64,000 nucleotides of DNA. Source: Asaia bogorensis_B (lineage in GTDB: Bacteria > Pseudomonadota > Alphaproteobacteria > Acetobacterales > Acetobacteraceae). Under the pieces are notes generated by a model that was not told the origin of the DNA, did no database searches, and saw nothing but the letters and a program-made list of their open reading frames with translations. The DNA is taken from NCBI RefSeq assembly GCF_900465315.1, contig NZ_UBIX01000006.1; one strand, written 5' to 3'. Of this stretch, positions 27,202 through 34,556 are shown piece by piece. The translations under genes were made by a program, and so were the position numbers. The first letter of the stretch is position 1. Each line of letters starts with the position of its first letter.

Positions 27202-28200
27202 ATGAAAGCAGTTGGCTACAAGGCGCCCGGTGCGCCTGACGTCTTGCAGGACATTACCCTGCCCGACCCTCCCGCCCCGAAAGGGCACGACCTGCTCGTG
27301 CGGGTCAGAGCGGTCTCGATCAATCCCGTCGATACCAAGATACGTGTGCGGGCCGGTGCGCTGGATGGCGAGGCATGGCGCGTTCTGGGCTGGGATGCCG
27401 CCGGAATCGTCGAGGCTACGGGCCCGGAGGTCCGTTTCTTCAAACCGGGTGACAAGGTGTTCTATGCCGGTGCCCTGATGCGCCAGGGCAGCAATGCCGA
27501 GATGCAGGCAGTCGATGAGAGGCTGGTCGGCCATATGCCGGACCGTCTCGATTGGGGGCAGGCCGCGTCGCTGCCGCTCACCAGCGTGACAGCATGGGAA
27601 ATGCTTTTTGACCGCATGGCGGTCACCAACCTGACAAAAGGCATCCTGCTGGTCGTCGGCGGCGCTGGGGGTGTGGGCTCGATCCTCATCCAGCTGGCCC
27701 GCAAGCTGACGGGGCTTACCGTCATCGCCACAGCATCACGGGATGAAACGCGCGACTGGGTGCTCAGGATGGGCGCGCATCATGTGATCGATCATCGGCA
27801 GGACATGGTAGCTCAGATCCGGGCTATTGGTTTCGAGCAGGTCACCCATATCGCCGCTCTGACCGCAACGGACCGCCATCAGGCTTTTTATGAGGAAATT
27901 CTGGCGCCTCAGGGGCATCTGAGCGTGATCGACGATCCCGCGCATTTCGATATCGTGGGGTTCAAGAAGAAGAGCGCCACGATCTCATGGGAATTCATGT
28001 TTACACGCTCGCTTTTCGCCACGCCCGATCAGGCGAGGCAGCATGATATTCTCGAGCAGATCTCCTCGCTTGTTCAGTCCGGAGATGTGGTGGCGACAGA
28101 GTATCACCGGGCTCAGGGGCTCAGTGCTGCTGCACTGGGCAGGCTGCACAGCGAGAGCGAGAGCGGAAAGAGCATCGGTAAATCCGTTCTGGTGTTCTGA
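27202..28200 (+). CDS. Zinc-independent quinone oxidoreductase-like MDR protein
   Basis: The 332-residue protein belongs to the medium-chain dehydrogenase/reductase superfamily. It starts MKAVGYKAPGAPDVLQD and has the GroES-like part with SINPVDTKIR, and the NAD(P)-binding motif VVGGAGGVGSILIQLARKL near residue 155. The usual zinc-ligand cysteines are absent, as in the quinone oxidoreductase branch (ZADH/QOR). The ATG at 27202 has a GGGAGGGA ribosome binding site 8 bp ahead; an ATG eight codons upstream has none. Substrate unknown. Confidence 0.85.
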   Translation: MKAVGYKAPGAPDVLQDITLPDPPAPKGHDLLVRVRAVSINPVDTKIRVRAGALDGEAWRVLGWDAAGIVEATGPEVRFFKPGDKVFYAGALMRQGSNAEMQAVDERLVGHMPDRLDWGQAASLPLTSVTAWEMLFDRMAVTNLTKGILLVVGGAGGVGSILIQLARKLTGLTVIATASRDETRDWVLRMGAHHVIDHRQDMVAQIRAIGFEQVTHIAALTATDRHQAFYEEILAPQGHLSVIDDPAHFDIVGFKKKSATISWEFMFTRSLFATPDQARQHDILEQISSLVQSGDVVATEYHRAQGLSAAALGRLHSESESGKSIGKSVLVF

Positions 28201-28247
28201 CGTCCGATGCGCCGGCGCTGTTCAGTCCGGCGCGCTGGACGGCGGGA

Positions 28248-29075
28248 TCAGCACAGGATGAGTGCTCCGCTCTCGCGGGCCTGTGCGCTGCGCCAGAACA
28301 TGCCGCCTTCCAGCCTTTCGCGCATGGCGGGCGGCAGGATCGAGCGTCTGGGCTCGGGTGCAACACGGGGGCGTAGCGCGTGCAGACCCGGTGTGCCGAG
28401 AGCCTGATCGAACTTGTCCGTATCGGGTGTCACCACATGGTCGGGATCGTAGTCATGAGGCGGCAGTCCCAGCGCCCGTGTCAGGCTGTCCAAAGCCTGA
28501 CGTGGTGTGCGGGCCAGATAATCGTAATCCACCAGAATGAGCCGATGCGCATAGGGGCCGTGGAACGCCTCCGTCAGGACGCGCCACGCATAGCCAAAGA
28601 CGCCCTCGGGTGAGAGAATATACTCCAGTCGGTCGTGCTGCGTGGCCCTTCTGGAAAGTGGTACGAGATTGGAGGAAAGGACCGGATCGCGCACGATCAG
28701 TCGCTCCAGCGAGTCGAGAATCCAGACTGGATCACGCACGCAGCAAATGACTTTGGCTTGCGGGAATACGGCATCGATCAGCCCCATCCGGGCGCACCAG
28801 TCGCGATGCGTGTCGATGACGATCTGCTGGGGGTCGGTAATGGCGTAGTAGCTTTCCAGCAAGCGGCGCATCACACGGTCCCTTTTCGCCGCATCGAAAT
28901 CACCGGCGTAATCTCCCTCAGCCATCAGGGACGCGATACGCAGCATCATGGGGGCGACGGGTGAACTGCGTCCAGACGTTACAATGGCGGGGTTCTGGGC
29001 CAGAAGGGCTGAGAGCAGCGTGGACCCTGAGCGAGGCAGGCCGGCGATGAAATGAACGGCATTGGCATGGGGCAT
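28248..29075 (-). CDS. Sulfotransferase-family protein
   Basis: The 275-residue protein has the PAPS 5'-phosphosulfate loop GLPRSGSTLL (from residue 12), the 3'-phosphate-binding segment VICCVRDPVWILDSLERL and YDYLARTPRQALDSLTRALG. These mark the P-loop sulfotransferase family, which moves sulfate from PAPS to an acceptor such as a lipid, sugar or protein. The acceptor cannot be guessed. The ATG at 29075 puts the P-loop at its usual distance; an ATG at 29174 would add a 33-residue Cys/Arg-rich leader. No PAPS synthesis gene is nearby. Confidence 0.82.
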   Translation of the reverse strand: MPHANAVHFIAGLPRSGSTLLSALLAQNPAIVTSGRSSPVAPMMLRIASLMAEGDYAGDFDAAKRDRVMRRLLESYYAITDPQQIVIDTHRDWCARMGLIDAVFPQAKVICCVRDPVWILDSLERLIVRDPVLSSNLVPLSRRATQHDRLEYILSPEGVFGYAWRVLTEAFHGPYAHRLILVDYDYLARTPRQALDSLTRALGLPPHDYDPDHVVTPDTDKFDQALGTPGLHALRPRVAPEPRRSILPPAMRERLEGGMFWRSAQARESGALILC

Positions 29076-29333
29076 GAGAAGGTTTTTCCGCGAGGAGGGG
29101 CATGGCTCGCGTAGAGGGCGCCGTATGGCTGTGCAATTGGGCGCCCGAACCTCACAATGTTGCCAAAATATCACATCTCAGAAAAAAACCTTTTGGGCGC
29201 TGGAGCGATAATGCTGAACAGGAAGTACGTGAGGCTTTTGGGTCACATGTCACTTTTCGTTACTGAATGAAATATAGGGTTTGTCGGTCCAGCGTTTTCG
29301 GCTGGCAGATCCGTCAGAAGGAAGAAGCGATCA

Positions 29334-29729
29334 ATGGGTATCTTCAGTACGATCATGAGCAAGATCTTCGGTCACGCGGAGGCAGCCCCTGCCAGTGGCT
29401 CGAATGGGGCGGCTTCTGGCGCTGAAGCGCCTGCGTCATCAGGTTCCACCACGCCGACGGCACCAAGTGCGCCGGTCGATGTCGATGCGGTGCTCACCCG
29501 AATGGAGGCCGATAAGGGTCAGACGCTCAACTGGCGCACGTCGATTGTCGATCTGCTCAAGCTGCTCGACATGGATAGCTCGCTCGATGCCCGCAAGCAT
29601 CTGGCGCAGGAGTTGCACTACACGGAAAGCACCGAGGATACCGCCAGCATGAATGTCTGGCTCATCCGTCAGGTCATGCAGAAGCTGGCCGAGAACGGCG
29701 GCAAGGTACCGGAAGAACTTCGTCACTAA
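29334..29729 (+). CDS. DUF3597 protein
   Basis: The 131-residue protein starts MGIFSTIMSKIFGHAEA, continues with an Ala/Ser/Pro/Thr linker to about residue 47, and ends with the DUF3597 domain (VDVDAVLTRMEADKG, LNWRTSIVDLLKLLDMDSS, ARKHLAQELHY). This is a helical domain of unknown function related to LysM-associated proteins. The gene has its own ribosome binding site (GAAGGAAG) and is followed by a strong terminator, so it is monocistronic. Confidence 0.85.
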   Translation: MGIFSTIMSKIFGHAEAAPASGSNGAASGAEAPASSGSTTPTAPSAPVDVDAVLTRMEADKGQTLNWRTSIVDLLKLLDMDSSLDARKHLAQELHYTESTEDTASMNVWLIRQVMQKLAENGGKVPEELRH

Positions 29730-29763
29730 GGGCCTTCACGCCCTCATAATCATTTAGCCGGAG

Positions 29764-29788
29764 AAGGGAGCCTATGGCTCCCTTTTTT
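29764..29788 (+). terminator. Rho-independent terminator of the DUF3597 gene
   Basis: AAGGGAGCC (29764-29772) pairs with GGCTCCCTT (29776-29784) around a TAT loop, followed by T4 to 29788. It lies 35 bp after the stop codon. Confidence 0.93.
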
Positions 29789-29844
29789 CGTTTGCGGCCA
29801 GGCCTTTCCTGACCGCTCGGAAAACACGTGCAGGCGCCGGAAAA

Positions 29845-31680
29845 TCAGACCGCGAAGTCGCGGATGATGCGGTGCAGTTCGGTGGGATCCTCCACAAGCA
29901 TGGCCTGACGGTAGAGAGCATCGCAGGAATCAAGGCTGAGCGAGCGGATCATGCGCTTGACCGGTGGAAGAAGCGCCGCCGACATCGAGAACGAACGCAG
30001 CCCCATACCGATCAGCAGGGCGACAGCGCGCGGGTCCGATGCCATCTCACCACAGACACAAACGGGCCGGTGCGCCCGGAGCGCCTCGTCGATTGTGAGG
30101 CGAAGCAATCGGAGCAGGGCGGGGTGCAGGGTCGTGTAAAGCTCGGAACCCATGGCGGCAGACCGATCGACGGCGAGCGTGTACATCGTCAGATCGTTGG
30201 TGCCGAGCGCCAGAAACTCAGCCTGTCGCACCAGGGCACCCGCCGTCAGGGCGGCAGCTGGCGTTTCGATCATCACGCCAAGCGGTGGCAGATCGGCAGG
30301 GAGTTTCACGCCACGACGACGCAGCCTTTTGGCGCAGCGCTCATAAATCTGGCGTGTGGCGATAACCTCGTTTACCGAGCTGACCATGGGCAGAAGGATA
30401 CGTAGCTGGCCGTGCAGGCTGGCGCGCAGAATGGCGCAGAGCTGCGTTTCAAGAATTTCCGGGTGACGAAGCAGCAGGCGCAGGCCACGCACGCCAAGTG
30501 CCGGGTTTTCCTCTTCCTCTTCGCCCTGAATGCCAAGCTGGCGCAGCCGCGACAGTCCTTTTTCACCACCCCAGTCCAGCACCCTGATGGTGGTTGTCAT
30601 GTTGGGCATGTCGGCAACGATGCCGGAATACACCTCGTACTGCCCATCTTCATCAGGCAGGGGCGCAGTTTCATCGAACAGGAATTCGGTTCGCAGCAGG
30701 CCAATGCCAGCTGCGCCGTTGCGATGCAGCAGGGGGAGTTCATTGGGAATCTCGACATTGGCCAGCAACTCGACATCCTCGCCGCTCACCAGCCGGCTGG
30801 GCAGGCGACGCAATCGGCCAATTCCCTTGCGTTCCCTGGCCTCCTCGGCCATTGCCGAGCGTGCCTCAGCCAGCGTGGTCGAGTCCGGGTGCAGGATGAT
30901 CCTGCCGCTCGACCCGTCCACAATCAGCAGATCACCGTCATTGATGCGATCGGTCAGATTGGGAATGGCAAGAATGGCAGGCACATTGAGCGCACGCAGC
31001 ATGATGGCGGTATGGTCGGTCACCCCGCCGCCTTCCGAAAGCACAGCTGCAATGCGGTTCGGGTCAATGACGGCGGCATCGGCCGGTCTGATCTGCTCGG
31101 CAACGAGAATGGAGCCGCCCTGGACATCGGAGAACGCCTTGAAGGAAACGCCGGTCAGATTGCGCAGGAGCCGTCTGGCCACCTCGCGAAACTCACCCTC
31201 ACGACGCCTTGCGCCTTCAATTTCCTCTTCAGGCATGTCGGGCTGCGGCCCGGCCATGGCCGCCAGTGCATCGCTTTCGATCTGCACAGCGGCCTCGGCG
31301 GTCAGCCCGTCTTCCCCGATCCGGCGATGCGCTGCCCGAACGAGGCGTGAATGGTTGAGCATACGCTCATACACCGAAAGCAGCGCATCGATTTCGATAC
31401 GCCCTTCTTCCGGCAGGGCATTGAGTTTGGTGCGCAGCTTGCGCAGCTGCTTGAGCGTGAGGGCTATGGCCTCATCCAGCCGTGCCCGCTCTGCGTCACT
31501 TCCCAGCAGGGAGGGGAGGGCCTCAATGACAGGCAGGGGGCGCTCATAGGTCAGGCTGGCGCGCGCGATAACGACACCTGCCGAAATCCCGACACCCTGC
31601 AGGATCTGCATGGGGAGGTCGGTATCAGGCTGGACAACTTCGCTCGACGGACGGCGCAGTCGCTTAATCACGTTCACCAA
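29845..31680 (-). CDS. ptsI: PTS enzyme I (phosphoenolpyruvate-protein phosphotransferase)
   Basis: EI takes phosphate from PEP and passes it to HPr. The 611-residue protein has the phospho-His in GGGVTDHTAIMLRALNVPA, and the PEP-binding barrel with RTEFLF, IRVLDWGGEKGLSRL, ENPALGVRGLRLLL, MIETPAAALTAG and LALGTNDLTMYTLAVDR. The active-site Cys is in VCGEMASDP. There is no N-terminal GAF domain, so it is not the PtsP/EI-Ntr type. Compared with E. coli, GGDK reads GGEK and TQYTLAVDRGN reads TMYTLAVDRSA. Its start overlaps the HPr gene by 17 bp. No EIIB or EIIC gene is present in the window. Confidence 0.92.
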   Translation of the reverse strand: MVNVIKRLRRPSSEVVQPDTDLPMQILQGVGISAGVVIARASLTYERPLPVIEALPSLLGSDAERARLDEAIALTLKQLRKLRTKLNALPEEGRIEIDALLSVYERMLNHSRLVRAAHRRIGEDGLTAEAAVQIESDALAAMAGPQPDMPEEEIEGARRREGEFREVARRLLRNLTGVSFKAFSDVQGGSILVAEQIRPADAAVIDPNRIAAVLSEGGGVTDHTAIMLRALNVPAILAIPNLTDRINDGDLLIVDGSSGRIILHPDSTTLAEARSAMAEEARERKGIGRLRRLPSRLVSGEDVELLANVEIPNELPLLHRNGAAGIGLLRTEFLFDETAPLPDEDGQYEVYSGIVADMPNMTTTIRVLDWGGEKGLSRLRQLGIQGEEEEENPALGVRGLRLLLRHPEILETQLCAILRASLHGQLRILLPMVSSVNEVIATRQIYERCAKRLRRRGVKLPADLPPLGVMIETPAAALTAGALVRQAEFLALGTNDLTMYTLAVDRSAAMGSELYTTLHPALLRLLRLTIDEALRAHRPVCVCGEMASDPRAVALLIGMGLRSFSMSAALLPPVKRMIRSLSLDSCDALYRQAMLVEDPTELHRIIRDFAV

Positions 31681-31960
31681 AGCCGTCAGAAACGAGGGCG
31701 ATCAGGGCATCGAGCGCTGCGGTGGCCTGGGGACCCTTGGCCGAGAGCAGTATGGTCTCACCCCGGCCCGCGCCAAGCATCATCAGCCCCATGATGGACA
31801 GGGCAGACACGGTCTGGCCGTGACGGCTGACCTCAACGTCGGCACTGAAGCCCTCGGCCGTTGTCACGAATTTGGCCGCGGCTCGTGCATGCAGGCCCAG
31901 GCGATTGACGATCGTGACATCGCGCTCAAGGATCGGGCCCGAAACCGCGCCCGACATCAT
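31664..31960 (-). CDS. ptsH: HPr phosphocarrier protein
   Basis: The 98-residue protein carries phosphate between EI and EIIA. His24 in VNRLGLHARAAAKF is the EI-dependent site. Ser55 in SALSIMGLMMLGAG is the regulatory serine, at the same 31-residue distance from the His as in classic HPr. The Ser is meaningful because an HPr kinase is encoded in the same cluster. The N-terminus is about ten residues longer than usual. It overlaps the EIIA gene by four bases and the EI gene by 17, so the three are translated from one message. Confidence 0.93.
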   Translation of the reverse strand: MMSGAVSGPILERDVTIVNRLGLHARAAAKFVTTAEGFSADVEVSRHGQTVSALSIMGLMMLGAGRGETILLSAKGPQATAALDALIALVSDGFGERD

Positions 31961-32457
31961 CGGGCAACCTGGCGCAGCGGTGTGATTAGCGGGGTACGGG
32001 GAGGAATATAGCTCATGGTCGTCGTCACAACCATTTCACAGCTTTTGCCGCCCTGCAAACAGGATGGCGGAAGCTCATAGGCGGCGGCGATGTATTTGCG
32101 TCCGGCCAGAGTGGCCAGCTCGGCACATTCGGCAAGGCTGCGTGTGCAGCGCGTCTTGGCGAGCTTGACCAGCATCGGCACGTTGACACCAGCCAGCACT
32201 TCGACAAGGCCTTCCTGACGCAGCGAAAGGGCCAGATTGGAAGGGGTACTGCCGAACATGTCAGTCAGAAGAAGCACGCCGTCGCCTGTATCGACCGAGG
32301 CAATAGCAGCGCTGAGACGCGCTCTTGCGCCAACAACATCATCGTCAGGACTGACGCCCATGACCTCTATCTGTGGCTGCGGCCCGACCACATGGGTCAC
32401 GATTTCAAGGAGAGACTGAGCCAGGGAACCGTGGGTAACAAGAACGATCCCGATCAT
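31957..32457 (-). CDS. Mannose-family PTS EIIA component
   Basis: The 166-residue protein begins MIGIVLVTHGSLAQ, where His9 is the phosphorylation site of EIIA-Man domains. The fold continues with GVLLLTDMFGSTPSNLAL and VNVPMLVKLAKTR. Stand-alone EIIA-Man proteins of this type in Alphaproteobacteria are regulators rather than sugar transporters. The C-terminus is about 30 residues longer than a simple EIIA domain and contains two cysteines (SCLQGGKSCEM). No EIIB/C/D partner follows. It probably receives phosphate from HPr and signals to an unknown target. Confidence 0.88.
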   Translation of the reverse strand: MIGIVLVTHGSLAQSLLEIVTHVVGPQPQIEVMGVSPDDDVVGARARLSAAIASVDTGDGVLLLTDMFGSTPSNLALSLRQEGLVEVLAGVNVPMLVKLAKTRCTRSLAECAELATLAGRKYIAAAYELPPSCLQGGKSCEMVVTTTMSYIPPRTPLITPLRQVAR

Positions 32458-32533
32458 CGGGGCATTCCTTCAAGGGGTGCATGACGCCATTTTCGTAGCG
32501 ACCCCGAGAGATATTGGTCATCCATCACGGTAA

Positions 32534-33502
32534 TCAAGACGGCTCTGTCCGTATCTGTTCATCCGGTATGGCAAGTTGCTGAGGGGCGCGGACCCATCGC
32601 CATGAGTTGCGTCCCTGACGTGCCAGTTCCCGATGCATGACGACGATTGGCACATCTGACAAGAGTTTAATCTCTTCGGCGCGGCTTAACGCCGCAGCAA
32701 TCTCTTCAACAAGTGTTACGGAGCGGTGCTGACCACCCGAGCAGCCAATAGCCACGGTCGCATGCTTTTTTCCTTCAGCCACGAAACGAGGCAGAACAAG
32801 TTCGAGCAGTCCCATGATGCGTGAAAAGAAATTCAGGTAATCGGGGTCCTGCTGCACGTATTCGCGCACCACAGCCTCAAGCCCGGTGCGGACTTTCAGT
32901 TCAGGGTCGTAATGCGGGTTACGCAGGAACCGGGCATCGAATACGAGATCAGCCTCACGGGGAAGACCGGCAGGGTAAGCGAAGGAAAGCAGGGTGACTG
33001 TCATCGAGTCGCCATCATTCTGATGGCCAAAACGCGACTCGATCAGGCGACGTAGATCATGGGGGGGCAGATCGGACGTATCGATCACGAGATCGGCTTC
33101 GTCACGCAGGGGCGCCAGCAAGGCGATCTCCTGCTCGATGCTGGCCACAAGACCCGGTGCGATTTCCGAACTGTTGTCCAGCGGGTGACGCCGACGCGTT
33201 GCCGTGAAGCGCCTGAGCAGCACATCGGTCTCGGCCGTCGCGTAAAGCAATTCCACATGCAGGTCGCGCTGGGTACGCAGCTGAGCCAGTGCCATGATGA
33301 CGGCTCTGGCCTCGAACCCTCTGGTCCGCACATCAATCCCTATGGCCAGCGGCTCTTCCGTTCGGGCGGCCAGGGCATCGAGCAAGGTCAGCGGCGGGTT
33401 ATCCGTGACCTCGTAGCCGATATCCTCAAGGATACGCAGGATCGAGGATTTCCCTGCGCCTGAAAGGCCGGTCACCAACAGGATGCGCCGCGTTGAACTC
33501 AC
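32534..33502 (-). CDS. rapZ: RapZ-family P-loop ATPase / RNase adapter
   Basis: The 322-residue protein has a Walker A motif, GLSGAGKS, at residues 12-19 and the conserved C-terminal domain with RFLRNPHYDPELKVRTGLE, YLNFF and AIGCSGGQHRSVTLVE. In E. coli RapZ guides RNase E to the small RNA GlmZ and senses glucosamine-6-phosphate. GlmZ is not known from Alphaproteobacteria, so the target here is unknown. Its place between hprK and the EIIA gene matches the frequent link between RapZ and PTS components. It ends 76 bp before the EIIA start. Confidence 0.93.
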   Translation of the reverse strand: MSSTRRILLVTGLSGAGKSSILRILEDIGYEVTDNPPLTLLDALAARTEEPLAIGIDVRTRGFEARAVIMALAQLRTQRDLHVELLYATAETDVLLRRFTATRRRHPLDNSSEIAPGLVASIEQEIALLAPLRDEADLVIDTSDLPPHDLRRLIESRFGHQNDGDSMTVTLLSFAYPAGLPREADLVFDARFLRNPHYDPELKVRTGLEAVVREYVQQDPDYLNFFSRIMGLLELVLPRFVAEGKKHATVAIGCSGGQHRSVTLVEEIAAALSRAEEIKLLSDVPIVVMHRELARQGRNSWRWVRAPQQLAIPDEQIRTEPS

Positions 33503-33547
33503 AAATCGCCACTCCAGTTGCCGGATGAGAAACAGAACACCAGAACC

Positions 33548-34090
33548 CTAACCTTCTTCGGAGCCGCTGGGGAGGGGGAGACAGGAGACGTTCCCCCCAT
33601 TGAGTCCGCAAAGAAGTGTGAGATCACCAAGTCGGCAGCGCAGCGCCGTGCGAATGATCGCCACTGCGTCAGCGTGAAAGCCGTTCAGAGTCATCTGCCA
33701 TAGTCCAGTGTCGGGTTCGACAGTTTTCTCTGGCAGGCGCACTGGTCTGGACGGAATCGAGAGATGAACATGCAGGCCAAGCCTTGCCGTAGCGCGATAG
33801 GGCATCCGAACCAGACCCAGCCCGCGAATTTCGATCATCCCGGCGAGGGCCGGGGGGGCAGAGGCATGGAGATCGCGGATGACCAGACGATCATCTCCCA
33901 CCAGATCGAAGCCTGAATCGATCAGGCGGAGCAGGAGGCTGGATTTGCCGCATCCCGATTGCCCGGTGAGCACAACGCCTATCCCTGCAAGGCTTGCACA
34001 TGACGCGTGGATATGCCCGTTTCGGGGAATGATGAAAGGCGATGTGCAGTCCCGTGATTGTGGGTTATGAGTGCCGTCATGCACGACCAT
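33548..34090 (-). CDS. hprK: HPr kinase/phosphorylase (short alphaproteobacterial type)
   Basis: This 180-residue protein has only the C-terminal kinase part of HprK, as usual in Alphaproteobacteria. Key parts are HASCASLAGIGVVLTG leading to the P-loop GQSGCGKSS, the DLVGDDRLVIRD segment and the HprK signature EIRGLGLVRMPY. It should phosphorylate the regulatory Ser of HPr. Starts are ambiguous: ATG at 34090, or a GTG at 34084 that has GGAGGA at an ideal distance. It is the first gene of the hprK-rapZ-EIIA-HPr-EI group. Its 5' end overlaps that of the Rid gene on the other strand. Confidence 0.87.
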   Translation of the reverse strand: MVVHDGTHNPQSRDCTSPFIIPRNGHIHASCASLAGIGVVLTGQSGCGKSSLLLRLIDSGFDLVGDDRLVIRDLHASAPPALAGMIEIRGLGLVRMPYRATARLGLHVHLSIPSRPVRLPEKTVEPDTGLWQMTLNGFHADAVAIIRTALRCRLGDLTLLCGLNGGNVSCLPLPSGSEEG

Positions 34091-34423
34091 TCCTCCCTCT
34101 CTCCTCGTCCCGTCCTGCAGGACAGCGTGACCTATTACGGTGTGACAGGGCTGGGCCCGGACGGCAAACCGCCCGAAAGCCTGATTGAGGAATGTCAGAA
34201 TGCCCTCGCCCGCATACGCGATATTCTGGCGACACATGGGCTTGTGCCTGAGGACATAACGCATCTGGCCTATATGATCCCCGATAGTGTGGTGTTTACG
34301 GCCTGTCAGCGGATCATTGCCGAGGCGCTTGGTCCGGCCCGACCCGCCATGACCCTGCGCCTGAAGCCGAGCTTCGACGTGCCGGGGCAGAGGCTGGAAT
34401 TCAATTTTATCGCCTCGGCCTGA
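34067..34423 (+). CDS. Rid (YjgF/YER057c/UK114)-family protein
   Basis: The product has about 118 residues and is a Rid-like trimer subunit. It has the SVTYYGVTGLGPDGKP start of the barrel and QNALARIRDILATHGLVPEDI. It ends with an Arg in GPARPAMT and a Glu in RLEFNF, at positions equivalent to the RidA active-site Arg and Glu. RidA deaminates reactive enamine/imine intermediates. Starts at 34067 or 34079 are both possible. The gene is head-to-head with hprK and the 5' coding ends overlap. It is followed by a bidirectional terminator shared with the M61 gene. Confidence 0.8.
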   Translation: MSAVMHDHSSLSPRPVLQDSVTYYGVTGLGPDGKPPESLIEECQNALARIRDILATHGLVPEDITHLAYMIPDSVVFTACQRIIAEALGPARPAMTLRLKPSFDVPGQRLEFNFIASA

Positions 34424-34501
34424 AGCTGCGTCGTAGAGGCGGGTTGCGGAGCGATCTGCCCCGTCAGGCGCCATCGCGTTCAGTGCTGAAAAACGGGCCA
34501 T

Positions 34502-34532
34502 AAAAAAACAGGGGGGCTGTAACGCCCCCCTG
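34502..34532 (-). terminator. Bidirectional terminator between the Rid and M61 genes
   Basis: CAGGGGGGC (34509-34517) pairs with GCCCCCCTG (34524-34532). On the minus strand it runs into a T7 tract (A7 at 34502-34508 on the plus strand), so it terminates the M61 gene. On the plus strand it can also stop the Rid transcript, with a weaker T-rich tail. Confidence 0.9.
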
Positions 34533-34556
34533 AATATTCTCTTTTGCGATGCCGAC

